From Naematelia aurantialba (lineage: Eukaryota > Basidiomycota > Tremellomycetes > Tremellales > Naemateliaceae): a DNA stretch of 64,000 bases. The notes beneath the pieces were generated by a model. The model worked only from the letters and a program-made list of their open reading frames with translations. It was not told the origin of the DNA and made no database searches. This document shows positions 1-9,724 of the stretch, piece after piece. Location: positions 744,001 to 808,000 of the forward strand of contig JAKFAO010000008.1 of assembly GCA_021527695.1 (NCBI GenBank). Direction: 5' to 3'. Position 1 is the stretch's first letter; each line of letters starts with the position of its first letter. The translations under genes were made by a program, and so were the position numbers.

Positions 1-1220
1 TGGAAACAGAACCACGTACAGTGCGGATAGGCAGCCACTCAAAGTACGTCTTGACGGCGTTTGCCTTTCGCTGCGTGAAGCTGGTACCATTGTATGTCCC
101 GGCGAGGGTGTCGTTCGAGTCGGCACTGCCGGCCTTCCAACTGTTGTCCGCAACCTCATGGTCGTCCCACACCAGCTGCCACGCATGCGTCTGGTGCAGG
201 AGCTGCAAGTCGGGGTCAGAGCGGTAGGTCTTGTAGCGCGTTCGGTAGTCTTCAAGAGTGAAAATCTCCTTGTTGGGCTGCGGAATCCGTCCGCTATCAA
301 TCACTATCAGCTAAGCTTCCTCGCCACACCGAGCCCTTTGTGTGGACACATACATGTCTGTGCCGTCGCCGTAGCAGGCGTTTTCGTCATCACACCCATC
401 GCCCTGGTATTCGTAGATGTAGTCACCGACGTGCACGGCGTAGTCGACTGCATCTCGTCGCGCGACATTTCCATAGGCGTTGAAGAAGCCGAACGGGTAG
501 TTGCTGTAGTCTAGCTTAGTCTGGACCTTGCTCCCCGAGCTGAACAACTCACGAGCACGAGTACACCCTGTCCATGTCAGTGGATGCCAACGAGACACAC
601 GAGGGACTTACGCAAACGAGACAGACTCGACGTCCGCGTCCGTCTCCTCGGGAATGGTCTTGAAGCGGCCGATCGGGGAGACGTTGGTCGCATCGGCACA
701 GTTGACAAACCTGTTCCCGGGTGAGCGATGCCGTCTATGTACAGTAAAGGGAGTGTGCTCACTTGTAGAAGTACGTGTGCTTGGGGGACAGACCGCTCGC
801 TTCGACCTTGTACGAGTAGTCGACATCCAGCGTGGTCCAGACTTGGTCCGAGGCGATGGTACACCACGAGTCATTGGACGCTGAGACCTGCCATTCTAGA
901 CAGATGGGGCGGGTATCCGACGTATCCGCCTGGACGGGGTGTGTCCACAAAATGACGGAATCCGGCACTGTGGCTGTCAGCTCGGGCGTGCAGACATCCC
1001 ATACTGCACCGGAGGGAGACATACGAGGGTCACCGGAAGCCACGCCGTACGGGAAAGACAGTTGCCCGTCATAGTACTCCCATCGCTTGTGGTTGCGCTT
1101 AACCAGACCCCTCTCGGTAGCCAGCGACGGCACCCGGAAGGACGGCGACTCGTAGGCGAGGTTACGGTCGATCGACGCAAGCGCCACAGAGGCAGTAAGC
1201 AACAAGGCAGCGGACAGCAT
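1..1220 (-). CDS. PhoD-type alkaline phosphatase, partial (runs off left edge)
   Basis: Secreted phosphodiesterase/alkaline phosphatase of the PhoD metallophosphatase family, which cleaves phosphate esters outside the cell. The start at 1220 gives a signal peptide (about residues 1-16, hydrophobic then ALAS). Exon 1 (1220-763) holds the N-terminal PhoD domain with FPYGVASGDP and SVILWT. Exon 2 (710-612) has FVNCADATNVSPIGRFKT. Exon 3 (539-330) carries the metal-binding motif AVHVGDYIYEY. Exon 4 (293-20) carries PQPNKEIFTL, DYRTRYKTYRSDPDLQ and the metal-binding VWDDHEVADN. The intron between exons 3 and 4 is only about 36 nt. A GTACGT donor near position 19 suggests the last visible exon ends there; the rest, including the conserved LDTR region, is outside the window. 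Family assignment is firm; exon edges are inferred. Confidence 0.92.
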
Positions 1221-1875
1221 CTCGTCGTTGCGATCGCCAGTCAGCGGTCAAGCTCTTCACAAGGAGAAGCGAGTTTTTGGGCAGAGACGGCTGGGCCATC
1301 AGTACCGCCTCTCCCACTTTTTATCAGCGCTGCCATCATCCTGTCGAGAGGTGCTCTCGAGAGTGGAGATCCGTCAGCCAGGGCATCCAATCAGCTACGA
1401 GGCGTTGGGAAGAGGGGTCCTCTTGCCGAGCACGTTTATGAGTGTTCCGCATGTGTAAGAGGGTAGGACTCTGACGAGCACTACTTTTCATACACGTGCG
1501 GCGGTGAGGACCCTCGAAAGTCCAGGTCGCAGGGTGCCAAGAGTCTGTAAATATCATCAGCCCCAGGCGAGACCGGGTGGGTGGTGAGCAAGAACGTTTT
1601 CTGGAACCTCGATGGCCTCGATGGCGACCAAAAGTTCGGGCGATCCCGAGTTGTGCGAACCCTTTGAACCTTAGTCGAGGACCGGCGCAGTATGGTGCCC
1701 CATATCTCCTGGAATGTAGAGTACGTGTCCTCGATGATTCATGCCGGCGATACTCGTCGACGCATGCAGCCGAGGACATCCCGCCAGCGTGTGCTCCTCG
1801 CTGCCGATCATCCACCCTCCGTCGCTGTGTAGTCTCTGACCTCTCCCGCTCAGCCAGGCGCGACCTAGCGACAAG
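1221..1875. other. Intergenic region between divergent genes
   Basis: This 655-bp stretch lies between the start of the PhoD gene (minus) and the start of the DUF1772 gene (plus), so it should hold both promoters. Open frames in it (for example minus 1336-1815) have no recognisable motif and an Arg/Ser/His-rich composition typical of chance frames. I see no RNA gene or repeat. Confidence 0.5.
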
Positions 1876-2481
1876 ATGCCCACCGTTTCCTCGCTGCCGC
1901 TCGCAGCCTACCCGCTGGGTCTGAGCCTGCTGACCACCTCGTCCATCCTGTACGGCAATGTTGGCCTGTCGGTTGTCGGACCGGTCCCTATCATCACCGA
2001 GACTCTTGGCCAGAGTACTCTGAGCTCCAAGCAGAAAGTTCGCGTCTGGAGTTTGTTTTTCAAAGCGGCTGCTGTGAGCTCGTCTGACTCTGACTGCCCA
2101 TTGCGTACGCCGTTGCCCGATAGCTCATGGTGCATCTAGGTCCCTATCGTCGGAGGAACGTTGCTCAACACCGGTCTCTTCTCGCTTGCAGCCTACCTGA
2201 CACCTTCTGGACTCGTGCGCCGCATCGCGATCGGGTCCGCCGTAGCAGGGCTCTCCATCATCCCCTGGACGCTCCTCATGATCCAGCCGACCAACCACGC
2301 ATTGCTAGGGATGGACGACAAGGCCGCGCTCACCCCGGCCGAAGAGGCGGATGTGGACACGCACATCAAGCAGTGGGACTTTTTGCACAAGTTCAGATAC
2401 ATCGGGTACGGCGGAGCGTGGCTCGGTGCTCTCACGGGATTGTACACGGAGCTGCAGCGGGCTGGCGTCCGCCTGGAGTGA
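1876..2481 (+). CDS. DUF1772 family membrane protein (anthrone oxygenase-like)
   Basis: Two exons, 1876-2073 and 2140-2481 (donor GTGAGC, acceptor CTAG), give about 179 aa. The arrangement fits DUF1772: an N-terminal hydrophobic segment with LTTSSILYGN, then a second half with four hydrophobic stretches (GGTLLNTGLFSLAAYLTP, AIGSAVAGLSIIPWTLLM, and the C-terminal FRYIGYGGAWLGALTGLY) and the usual polar loop with TNHALLGMDDKAALTPAE before the last segment. Family members are small four-helix membrane proteins; a few act as anthrone oxygenases in polyketide clusters, but most have no known role. There is no polyketide synthase nearby, so no pathway can be assigned. Family call is good, function unknown. 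Confidence 0.8.
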
Positions 2482-3206
2482 TGCAGTGTGAGTGTAGGAT
2501 ACTACTGTAGGAGCACCAACCGTCTTGTAATCGGATGATACTTGTATGTAAGATGATACTTGTACGTAGGATGTAAGCTTTCGACAGACCCCGCTGAGAG
2601 TCGCCGGTACGTGTCTGACGATGACAACAGGAAGAGCGTGGCTGGATCTCGCACAACCCCGTAGACTGACCTCGCTGAAGACAGTGCCCGATCGTCTTAG
2701 GTGTCTTTCATTTAGACTAACTCGTCTGAACTCCTCTGATTATGCTTTAGCCTCCGGCGTCGTTATCTGCCCTGATCCTTTGAGAGGATACATGAAACCA
2801 CCACGACACGGCTCCAACGGTCAGCCCTTGGTCATGGAGATCCCCGAAACGCGCCTTATCAGCAACGATCTACAGTGTCCTTCTCGTATCAACTCAGGGA
2901 GAGCCGCAACCTTCCCGGACGAGCAACAAAGGTGCGCACCTCTATCTTTTCAAACTTAATCGCACTCGTCGGCTCTCACCTCGGCTCTCACGCCGTGTTG
3001 GGTGTCGTGCTCTCCTTGAAGCAGAAGAGCGTTCGGATGGAGTCGAGACGAATCCATTCATCTTTCTTGTGCTTACTCAAGTATAGAAGGCCCTAGGTGG
3101 CAGTGCAACTTCGAGGTATATGAGACCAGGTAGTTCAAGGTGGTTTATGCCAGGTCGCCGCTAGACGTACCGTCCACCTGCCATATAGCCCGCCGAGCTC
3201 ACCACC
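2482..3206. other. Intergenic region
   Basis: About 725 bp between two plus-strand genes. It contains the 3' region of the DUF1772 gene, with a short imperfect direct repeat of a GATACTTGTA type at about 2535-2575, and the promoter of the next gene. No supported coding sequence. Confidence 0.45.
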
Positions 3207-4019
3207 ATGAACGATACTGGGGACACGAGGCTCTTGCCCGGAACCACTCTGGCATCCAACGACCAGGCTGACAGCATCTCGTTCTCAGACGCCATGACGG
3301 CCTACACTCGGGGCGATGTGCAGACAGCATCTCACAAGCCCAAAGCATCTGGCCTCGCGTCTATCTGCGAGGAAACGAGGGATTTCAACCTCGGATCCGA
3401 CGGTTCCACCGTGACCCACGGCGCGGACGTAGACGCAGACCAGGGCGGCATGTCCACCCTGCAGAATACGCCGCACAAGTCGCCGAGTAAGACGTTCGAA
3501 GAGGGGCCCAAAGCGGAAGCGGCGGAAACCGAGGTGCCGACGGCAGCCAGTTCACCTACGAGCCGCAAGGTCGTTAGGTGGTTGCGTGAATTTCAGAAGT
3601 ACAGCAAGGAGAACCCGTGCACCGCGTTCACAGTGGTCTCTCTCTCGATGTTCGCCGTCGGCGCGGTGATCGTCGAGGGTATTCTGGCTCCGCGCTCACG
3701 CAAGGACAACCCGCAGGCGCAAGTGTCTGGGTTTCTGTCCAGCGGGGCAAATTCGACAGGTCTGCCCAGCACATCGGAGCAATCGTTGACGAGCTCCTAC
3801 CAGGACAGTCCGCCGGCCCCAACCTCCGACATCCAAGTCGCCTCCGCCTCAGAGACGCAAGCGACGCTCACGACCGGCCAGCAGCAGCTTAGCGCGACGA
3901 CCTATGGTTTCGAGCCTACGGCGATTTCGCAGGATCGCAGGGTCTACCACGAGACTCCAGTCTCAACGACCGGCAGCGTTGATCACGCCTGGGACTCACA
4001 CTCGCTGTACTTGGACTGA
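3207..4019 (+). CDS. Single-pass membrane protein of unknown family (cluster member 1)
   Basis: Intronless, 270 aa, with a good start context (CACCATG). The first 125 residues are acidic, Ser/Thr-rich and probably disordered. A basic stretch (SRKVVRWLREFQKYSK) leads into one membrane segment (NPCTAFTVVSLSMFAVGAVIVEGIL, about residues 136-160), followed by a Ser/Thr/Gln-rich tail of about 110 residues that ends in LYLD. There is no signal peptide. The segment start NPCTAF resembles HPWFTAF in the split gene at 8.1-9.2 kb, and other members of the cluster also end in LD or LE, which suggests a diverged local family. No known domain is recognisable; function unknown. Confidence 0.7.
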   Translation: MNDTGDTRLLPGTTLASNDQADSISFSDAMTAYTRGDVQTASHKPKASGLASICEETRDFNLGSDGSTVTHGADVDADQGGMSTLQNTPHKSPSKTFEEGPKAEAAETEVPTAASSPTSRKVVRWLREFQKYSKENPCTAFTVVSLSMFAVGAVIVEGILAPRSRKDNPQAQVSGFLSSGANSTGLPSTSEQSLTSSYQDSPPAPTSDIQVASASETQATLTTGQQQLSATTYGFEPTAISQDRRVYHETPVSTTGSVDHAWDSHSLYLD

Positions 4020-5330
4020 GAGGACACGCAACTTTGTCACACCATTCACATTGTAGATATTGTGGATGAAACGCTACTTTGTAGTACCTAATGCGCCATG
4101 GTATCCTTACCAGCAGGCAGGCTCGCTTGAAGTCTGGAAGCGTTTGTGTCATCCTGTATCATGGAATGCTAATTCCCTTTGCGCCGTACTGTATGCCTTT
4201 GCACCCGTCCTCACACCCAGTCTTGGCCCGTCGAGTCTCGTCATTGGACATTTCAGGACACCCACAGATTCTGAGGGAAGCGCGGTTTCGCCACCCAGAC
4301 AAATACACCGGTGGATGGCGCATCTTTCCGTTGCCTGCAACAAGCAGGGGAAACGAAACATGGCAGGTTCCGATGACCGGTCTAAAGGCAGGAGGGAAGA
4401 ACAGAGGACGGCAGCGTTTGAAACACAAGGATCGAGTGATCCGGCGTATGCATAGACATCTCGTTTGATAGCCTGCTAGTGCGCAATCTCCGCAAGGCAG
4501 TGACCAGGCTCGGCAAGTTTTGCCCTACCAATCATTCCGCCCGCTTTATGCGGGACCTTGAGACAGAAACCGCAAGCACGGCAGTGCCCCATTCTCAAGT
4601 CGCAGATGCGGGCACGTCAACAGTGTCTCTGGACTGAAACGACTGACTTTGCGGCTGAAGTCTACAATTCAGCATTCGCACCCTCCTTCTCCTTATCCCT
4701 CTCGTCTGCATCTCCTATAACTCGTCTTCGTATGCATGACCCTTATGTTCAGTTTCTGGACGAAGTTGGTGAAAATTCGGTCGGGGATGGAAGCAGGCTC
4801 GACCCCGACTCGGTGACAACAAGCGAACTGCTTTCATATATGGGAAGTCCGGGCGTCCGTGTGTCCGTGCGTCCGTGCGTATCTGCAACTCGATGATCCT
4901 GTGCAGATCTTCTGATCGGCCAGGCAGAGCTTCTTTAGCGGTACAGCTCTATGCCACCATGCAGGTTTCTTGTGTTTCAGGCTTACGAATCTCGGGATAG
5001 ACCATAGAACAAAGGTTGCACTACGTACTGTTCCGAACCGAACCATGACGAAGCCTGGTTTCTGTGTCGGTTAGATGATTGAAAGAAGCTCGAAGTCCAG
5101 AATGACGTGTTTGACACAGTCATGTCGTGTTCCAGATGTTTTCTCTCTTTTCTTGTCACAGAAAGACCTCAGCACAGCACGCACAGCATTGTGGCTGGGC
5201 GATGAACTGCGTTTTCGAAGATACCTTTGAACTGTCCTCATTAACAGTCCCATTTAAACACGCTCTCCAGACGAGCTACCAGCCAATCCCATACAGTCAT
5301 TACCTACTTCACATCTCTACGGCGCTACCC
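4020..5330. other. Intergenic region, 1.3 kb
   Basis: Long spacer between two cluster genes on the same strand. Overlapping short open frames at 4060-4470 on both strands look like chance frames and lack motifs. A short GTCCGT(G) run occurs at about 4855-4880. The final about 100 bp should be the promoter and leader of the gene starting at 5331. Confidence 0.4.
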
Positions 5331-5915
5331 ATGTCTTGGTTTAGCAACAATTCCAACAAGGTCGATTCGACTCCGTCGTGGGAGCAAAAGGACTTAACTA
5401 CTGCTAATGGACCTATTGACGATGTCAGCAACGGCCGCTGGTTCACGCGGACAAGCACTGGTAAGAGGAGACCGACCTGCTGTACAAATATAGTCGTCTC
5501 TTTCGTTCTCACTATCATCGTTGTGGGCAGCATTTCAGGTGGCGTGTTGGGGTCTCGTCATGCGCATCGTACTAGCGGGAGTATCTCGTCTGGCGGCGAA
5601 TCCGCCTCGGCTCCGATTCTGAGCATAACAGCAGCCAAGACCACCTCGACCCCTGGTACTAAATCGGTCACAGCAGCGGCAGGCTCGACTGCCAAAGCGA
5701 CGGGCAAATCCACCGGAAAGGGCTCCCCCAAGAAGGGCTCCTCCAAGGGCTCGTCGTCCAAGAGTTCATCATCCAAGGGCTCGTCCGGCAAGGGTGGGAA
5801 GGGTCGAGACGTAGAGCCCTCTGTAGATGACGTATCTGTAGACCCCTTTGTGGACGGAGAGCAGCCTTCTCTTTGGATATCTTCTGAGGATGATGACAGG
5901 TGGAACCTTGACTGA
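5331..5915 (+). CDS. Single-pass membrane protein of unknown family (cluster member 2)
   Basis: Intronless, 194 aa if the start is ATG 5331 (MSWFSNN). The same frame is open upstream to 5127 but that extension has no feature and the 5331 context (CCCATGT) is reasonable. Residues 1-60 are polar; TCCTNIVVSFVLTIIVVGSI (about 62-83) is a single membrane segment with two adjacent cysteines at its start that could be acylated. After it comes a Ser/Gly/Lys-rich low-complexity region (repeats of KGSSSK type) and an acidic tail ending EDDDRWNLD. This basic-then-acidic tail layout recurs in the decayed copy at 6.5-7.4 kb. Function unknown. Confidence 0.65.
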   Translation: MSWFSNNSNKVDSTPSWEQKDLTTANGPIDDVSNGRWFTRTSTGKRRPTCCTNIVVSFVLTIIVVGSISGGVLGSRHAHRTSGSISSGGESASAPILSITAAKTTSTPGTKSVTAAAGSTAKATGKSTGKGSPKKGSSKGSSSKSSSSKGSSGKGGKGRDVEPSVDDVSVDPFVDGEQPSLWISSEDDDRWNLD

Positions 5916-6518
5916 ACGCACCTCCAGGAGGTGATGTATCCTGTGGTGTTCTGTTTATACGTTTGTTCCACCTGCGAGCCACTACCGTACAGACCATGTG
6001 TATATGAAGTGCTTCTGTAGAACACCAATGCAGGGTAGCCTGTTCTCTATACCTGTTTCTAACTTGAGTCTGCACCTCAGTGAGTGAGTCCGCACCACAG
6101 AACCGTCAAGCGGCGCATTGAACGACAGCTTTGACGTCTACGGCGTTGTCAATCTATCACGTGGCTGGATCTCTACATATGCCAAACATGATACAGTAGG
6201 CACCTGCAGTCTTGGCCCGGCTCGTCAATGGCTCAGAACACAAGTGACTGGGAGTTGAGGTCTTCAAATTAGCGATGCAGTCTCCATCGGTCCCGGCTCA
6301 CAGAGTCTCAGGCCGTGACCGACGATCTGGACCACGCGCGGATACCTCATGCATGAACAGACTGCCCCATCAACCCGGCTCCTTTGAGTGGCAAGCACAC
6401 AGCCTTTCGGAACTGGAAATGCTTCGAAGTCCCTCGCCATCCTGGCTACACTCATCATAAGACCTCGCTCTGAGCCATCAGCCGAAGCCGACTGCACTTT
6501 CACCCCTCCTCTCCACAT
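5916..6518. other. Intergenic region
   Basis: About 600 bp between cluster members 2 and 3. It holds the 3' region of the upstream gene. Short overlapping frames on both strands show no motif. Nothing further can be supported. Confidence 0.4.
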
Positions 6519-7380
6519 GTACTCAAACGGCTCCGTAGTATCTGGTGATGCCTCCTACCCCTTGGAACCACCTCGTTACAGCGCTTCCATCACGCGAGAC
6601 ACCACGAGCAATGCTCCTTCAGGCAGCGCCTACACGCCACTTCCAAACCCCAGCCGTGGCGAATTGAAGATGACAGAACCCGACAGTGATGCAAACACTC
6701 GAGACACAGTTGACAGCTTATCCCAGCGGTTCTGGCAGTCCAGCCACCGCTACCACCCCGTTGGGGAGCCTCGCGACCACATCGGCCCTTCCTGCAAAGA
6801 CAACCGGAGGTTCGACCTCCAAATCCACTGTCATGACGGAGACGTCGTCGAGTCGTCACGTGACTATCCACGCGACCGGGATGGCGGCATGGCTGTCACG
6901 TGGGGCTTGAGGAACTCGTCTAGGTTGAGCGAGTATCTACTCGTCTCGACGAGAGTATATAGAATTTACCGGATTGTAGTGAGGTTCCTCAGCGATCCTC
7001 GATTGAGTCCCATAGTCCAAGACCCAACGATCTCGCTCTAACTTCGACGGGTCTACAACCACTCATCTGAGTTCTTCTAGATCGCCCAGGTCTCAGTCCA
7101 CGTCCCCCAACTCCACGTCCCAGTCCCAAGTCAAGGCTTTCCTCATTCTCTCAACGAGTTCGCGCGGAACTCGTCCACTTCCAAGCCAGTCGTTGTGCAG
7201 CGGTCCCAGGTCGCCGAAGTTAGACCGGAGCATCGTGACATCCACGCAGAAGGCCGCCCCCCCCTAAGAAGGCGCCCAAGAAAGGCGGGCATCGCCACTG
7301 GGAGACGGATGGACTGTCCGGGAACGAGGACGAGCTGTCCGAGGCGGAGAACGAGTTTCCTGTCATTGCTTTGACCTGAT
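6519..7380 (+). pseudogene. Probable decayed cluster member 3
   Basis: The region starts with an open frame (from ATG 6519, MYSNGSVVSGD) whose polar Ser/Pro-rich text resembles the N-terminal parts of its neighbours. The plausible protein text then jumps to another frame at about 6700-6870 (Ser/Thr-rich, GSLATTSALPAKTTGGSTSK) and again at about 7250-7380, where a basic PKKAPKKGG stretch is followed by an acidic tail (NEDELSEAENEF) and a stop at 7378-7380. That layout matches the tail of the gene at 5331-5915. No membrane segment survives in any frame. A spliced functional gene is possible but I could not build one, so decay by frameshifts is the better reading. Confidence 0.35.
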
Positions 7381-7396
7381 GGCGTCTAGGGGGCTT

Positions 7397-7662
7397 CTGT
7401 CACGGGCTGTGGTACGGGTTACGGCGGTGGTATACCTGGCGTGGACGAACGGTTTCTATATAGAACGGATGTATACTTGAGATGAGATGCGATACATTCG
7501 ATGAGGATATCGAGACAGAGTTGATCTGCTATATACGAGGGACTACGTCACCCTACAGGGACTCATCGAATGGATTACTAAGGGACGGGGCACGTTCGGG
7601 GCGATACGGGTTCCCTTAGACGATATATCCAAAAAGGGGAAGTGCGATGGATTCCATGACAG
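7397..7662 (-). mobile_element. MITE-like element, copy 1 (266 bp)
   Basis: This is the inverse complement of 8419-8689 with only two base differences and one 5-bp indel (an extra GAGAT unit in copy 2). The ends are CTGTCACGG and CCATGACAG, a 9-bp terminal inverted repeat with one mismatch. The element is flanked by the same trinucleotide, CTT at 7394-7396 and CTT at 7663-7665, consistent with a 3-bp target-site duplication. It has no coding capacity for a transposase. Three-base duplications are usual for PIF/Harbinger-like elements, but the superfamily cannot be fixed from this alone. Confidence 0.85.
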
Positions 7663-8097
7663 CTTCCTTGCCGGACTGCATTCTGAGGAACAACGAGTCA
7701 AATCAACAGTAGATTGCCGTTGGAGGCTCCAGTCTGACTCTAGGTATACATCCTCAGCACGTACATACTCAGCCACAACGCTTGCTCGCAATATGAAAAT
7801 ATTCCGTGAGACTATCTTGGCAAAGGTGGTCGTCGTTCCATACAGATCTTCGGCATTGCACGCCTGAAACAGATTATCTGAGCTGGGAGGTTACGCTCGG
7901 TATGCCCGTTGCACTGCCTTGGTCAGCTCCCTTCTACAGCATACAGCATGACGACAAGCTTCCCCCGCATCCCGACTTGAGTTGAAGGGATGGTCCCCGC
8001 CGTGGTCTTCCAAGTGTCGGTCTGTGTACTACAAGATCAAGAAATCTCTGGTGAGTGGATCGTTATAGTGTTCCGTTCGTTCTTTACACCTCAACAA
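7663..8097. other. Spacer between MITE copy 1 and the split gene
   Basis: About 435 bp that should contain the promoter of the gene beginning at 8098. Open frames that run into copy 1 on the minus strand end in element sequence and are not credible genes. Confidence 0.4.
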
Positions 8098-9175
8098 ATG
8101 GATGACTCTGGCGGCGATTTTGGCGGTGGCGGAACGACTGATACTGGCGGCGGGGTGACAGACAGCGGGGGCAATGACAATGGGAGTTACACTGCCAATG
8201 GGGGGCCTACTGACATTGGGGGACAGACTGATACGGGTGGACAAGACTACTCTGGCTGGACTCCCGATCCGGGATGGAATTCAAGTGAACCGTCGTGCGA
8301 CACACCGACTGTCATTGGGTCAGATATGTCTGTAGGCTCTCTCATCTCTGGCACCTCCGGCTCTGCTCCGAGCATCACTCCCACCTTCACTGCCGACGAT
8401 AACGGGCCTACGATGTACCTGTCATGGAATCCATCGCACTTCCCCTTTTAGGATATATCGTCTAAGGGAACCCGTATCGCCCCGAACGTGCCCCGTCCCT
8501 TAGTAATCCATTCGATGAGTCCCTGTAGGGTGACGTAGTCCCTCGTATATAGCAGATCAACTCTGTCTCGATATCCTCATCGAATGTATCGCATCTCATC
8601 TCATCTCAAGTATACATCCGTTCTATATAGAAACCGTTCGTCCACGCCAGGTATACCACCTCCGTAACCCGTACCACAGCCCGTGACAGTACCCCCCGCC
8701 TCCCGTGTATACCCCACCTGGCCGCCCAGATTGGCGGCCACCGGCATACGTTCCGAGCAGCCCATCAGGTCGAGTGGTCACAGGTTACCCCCGCTCCCGG
8801 ACAATGGACACCGATAACAGTGAGCCCTGCGATCCATGCGGCTGTTGTAGCTGCTGCATGCAGCTCTGCGAAGGTTGCTGCTACTGCAGTAGCCTTGCTT
8901 TCTGCTCTCTCGCGAGTGCAGCCTGCAAGCATCCCTGGTTTACCGCCTTTGGTGCCCTCGTTATCGCAGCATCTGGAGTGGGTGTCTGGCAACGTGCGAC
9001 CCACAGGGGGGGAAAGGAATCGGATACCCAGAGGAGGATGCTGCCGGACTCGACAGCCGGCATGTCAAAGTTTTGGACCGACGGTCATGCAGGCCGTTGG
9101 CTGAACGCACCTGCAGCGAGAGGAGGGGAGCCTACTTCCATAACACCCACGGTTGATCTCGGCACACTTGACTGA
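8098..9175 (+). pseudogene. Cys-rich single-pass membrane protein gene split by a MITE (cluster member 4)
   Basis: The part upstream of the element (8098-8418) encodes 107 residues rich in Gly, Asp and Thr (FGGGGTTDTGGG). The frame enters the MITE and stops after ten element-derived residues at 8449-8451. The part downstream (from 8693) stays open in the frame PPPVYTPPGRPDW, then a cysteine cluster (CDPCGCCSCCMQLCEGCC), one membrane segment (TAFGALVIAASGVGVW) and an acidic-hydrophobic end GTLD. Removing the 271-bp element plus one TAC duplication joins the two parts in frame as 268 codons, close to the 270 aa of cluster member 1. A downstream fragment starting at ATG 8804 (124 aa, with the Cys cluster and membrane segment) could still be made on its own. 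Whether the element is ever spliced out is unknown. Confidence 0.7.
8419..8689 (+). mobile_element. MITE-like element, copy 2 (271 bp), inside a gene
   Basis: Same element as 7397-7662 but in the opposite orientation. Ends are CTGTCATGG and CCGTGACAG. It is flanked by TAC at 8416-8418 and TAC at 8690-8692, a different trinucleotide from copy 1, which shows two independent insertions and not one inverted duplication. It lies within the coding sequence of the 8098-9175 gene. The terminal TGACAG resembles a 3' splice site, but the nearest GT (8415) would change the reading frame, so simple splicing at the element borders would not restore the protein. Confidence 0.87.
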
Positions 9176-9724
9176 AAGTGGTTTGGAGATCCGCCACTTC
9201 CTTGAAGACCTCACGATCATCACGTCTTCCTTGCTGTTTTCGTTCTTCGTATGTAGATCTTGATGTGAATGTTCAAAAGTCGTCGGGTGGTACTGTAGGG
9301 CGCCATGCTTCCCCTCAATCAACCAGAAACAATTCCCCTTCGGCGGGCTTTGCATATCTGTCTCGAGTTCAAGCCGCCAGACGCTATACTAGAAATCTCT
9401 ACTGACTAATCCATTCAAGGGTTCCCCTACTCTGTGGGAGGCGATTTTCCGCAGTCGCTGGTGGTTTTGCCATGGATTGGCTCCGAAGCTTGTGCGATCC
9501 CTCAAGCAACCTACTCTAAGGATGGCTGCGGCCTTCTTGACCATAAGGGACCTTCGCCTTCAGATCCATGTACAAGCCTCGACGATTTTCTTGCCAGGTT
9601 AAATGCTGCGCTAACCATGATCTACCACAAATTCTCTCTTTCGCCTGACATATCCGCTTGACAACTTCAATTGGGCCACCAACCACATCCCATAGTCAGA
9701 ATTCCTTCCCACCCTCGAGGCTAG
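9176..9724. other. Intergenic region
   Basis: About 550 bp between two cluster members. No supported coding sequence, repeat or RNA. Confidence 0.4.

Noticed and set aside
1336..1815. Minus-strand frame of 159 codons
   Set aside because: Arg/His/Ser-rich with no motif or splice support, in a divergent promoter region.
5127..5330. Upstream extension of cluster member 2 from 5127
   Set aside because: The extra 68 residues show no features, and neighbours in the cluster start directly with polar text; ATG 5331 has a better context.
8415..8689. MITE copy 2 acting as an ordinary intron (introner) with donor GTACCT and acceptor TGACAG
   Set aside because: The join shifts the reading frame and loses the Cys-rich membrane domain. 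Use of a more distant donor is still possible and is noted as a test.
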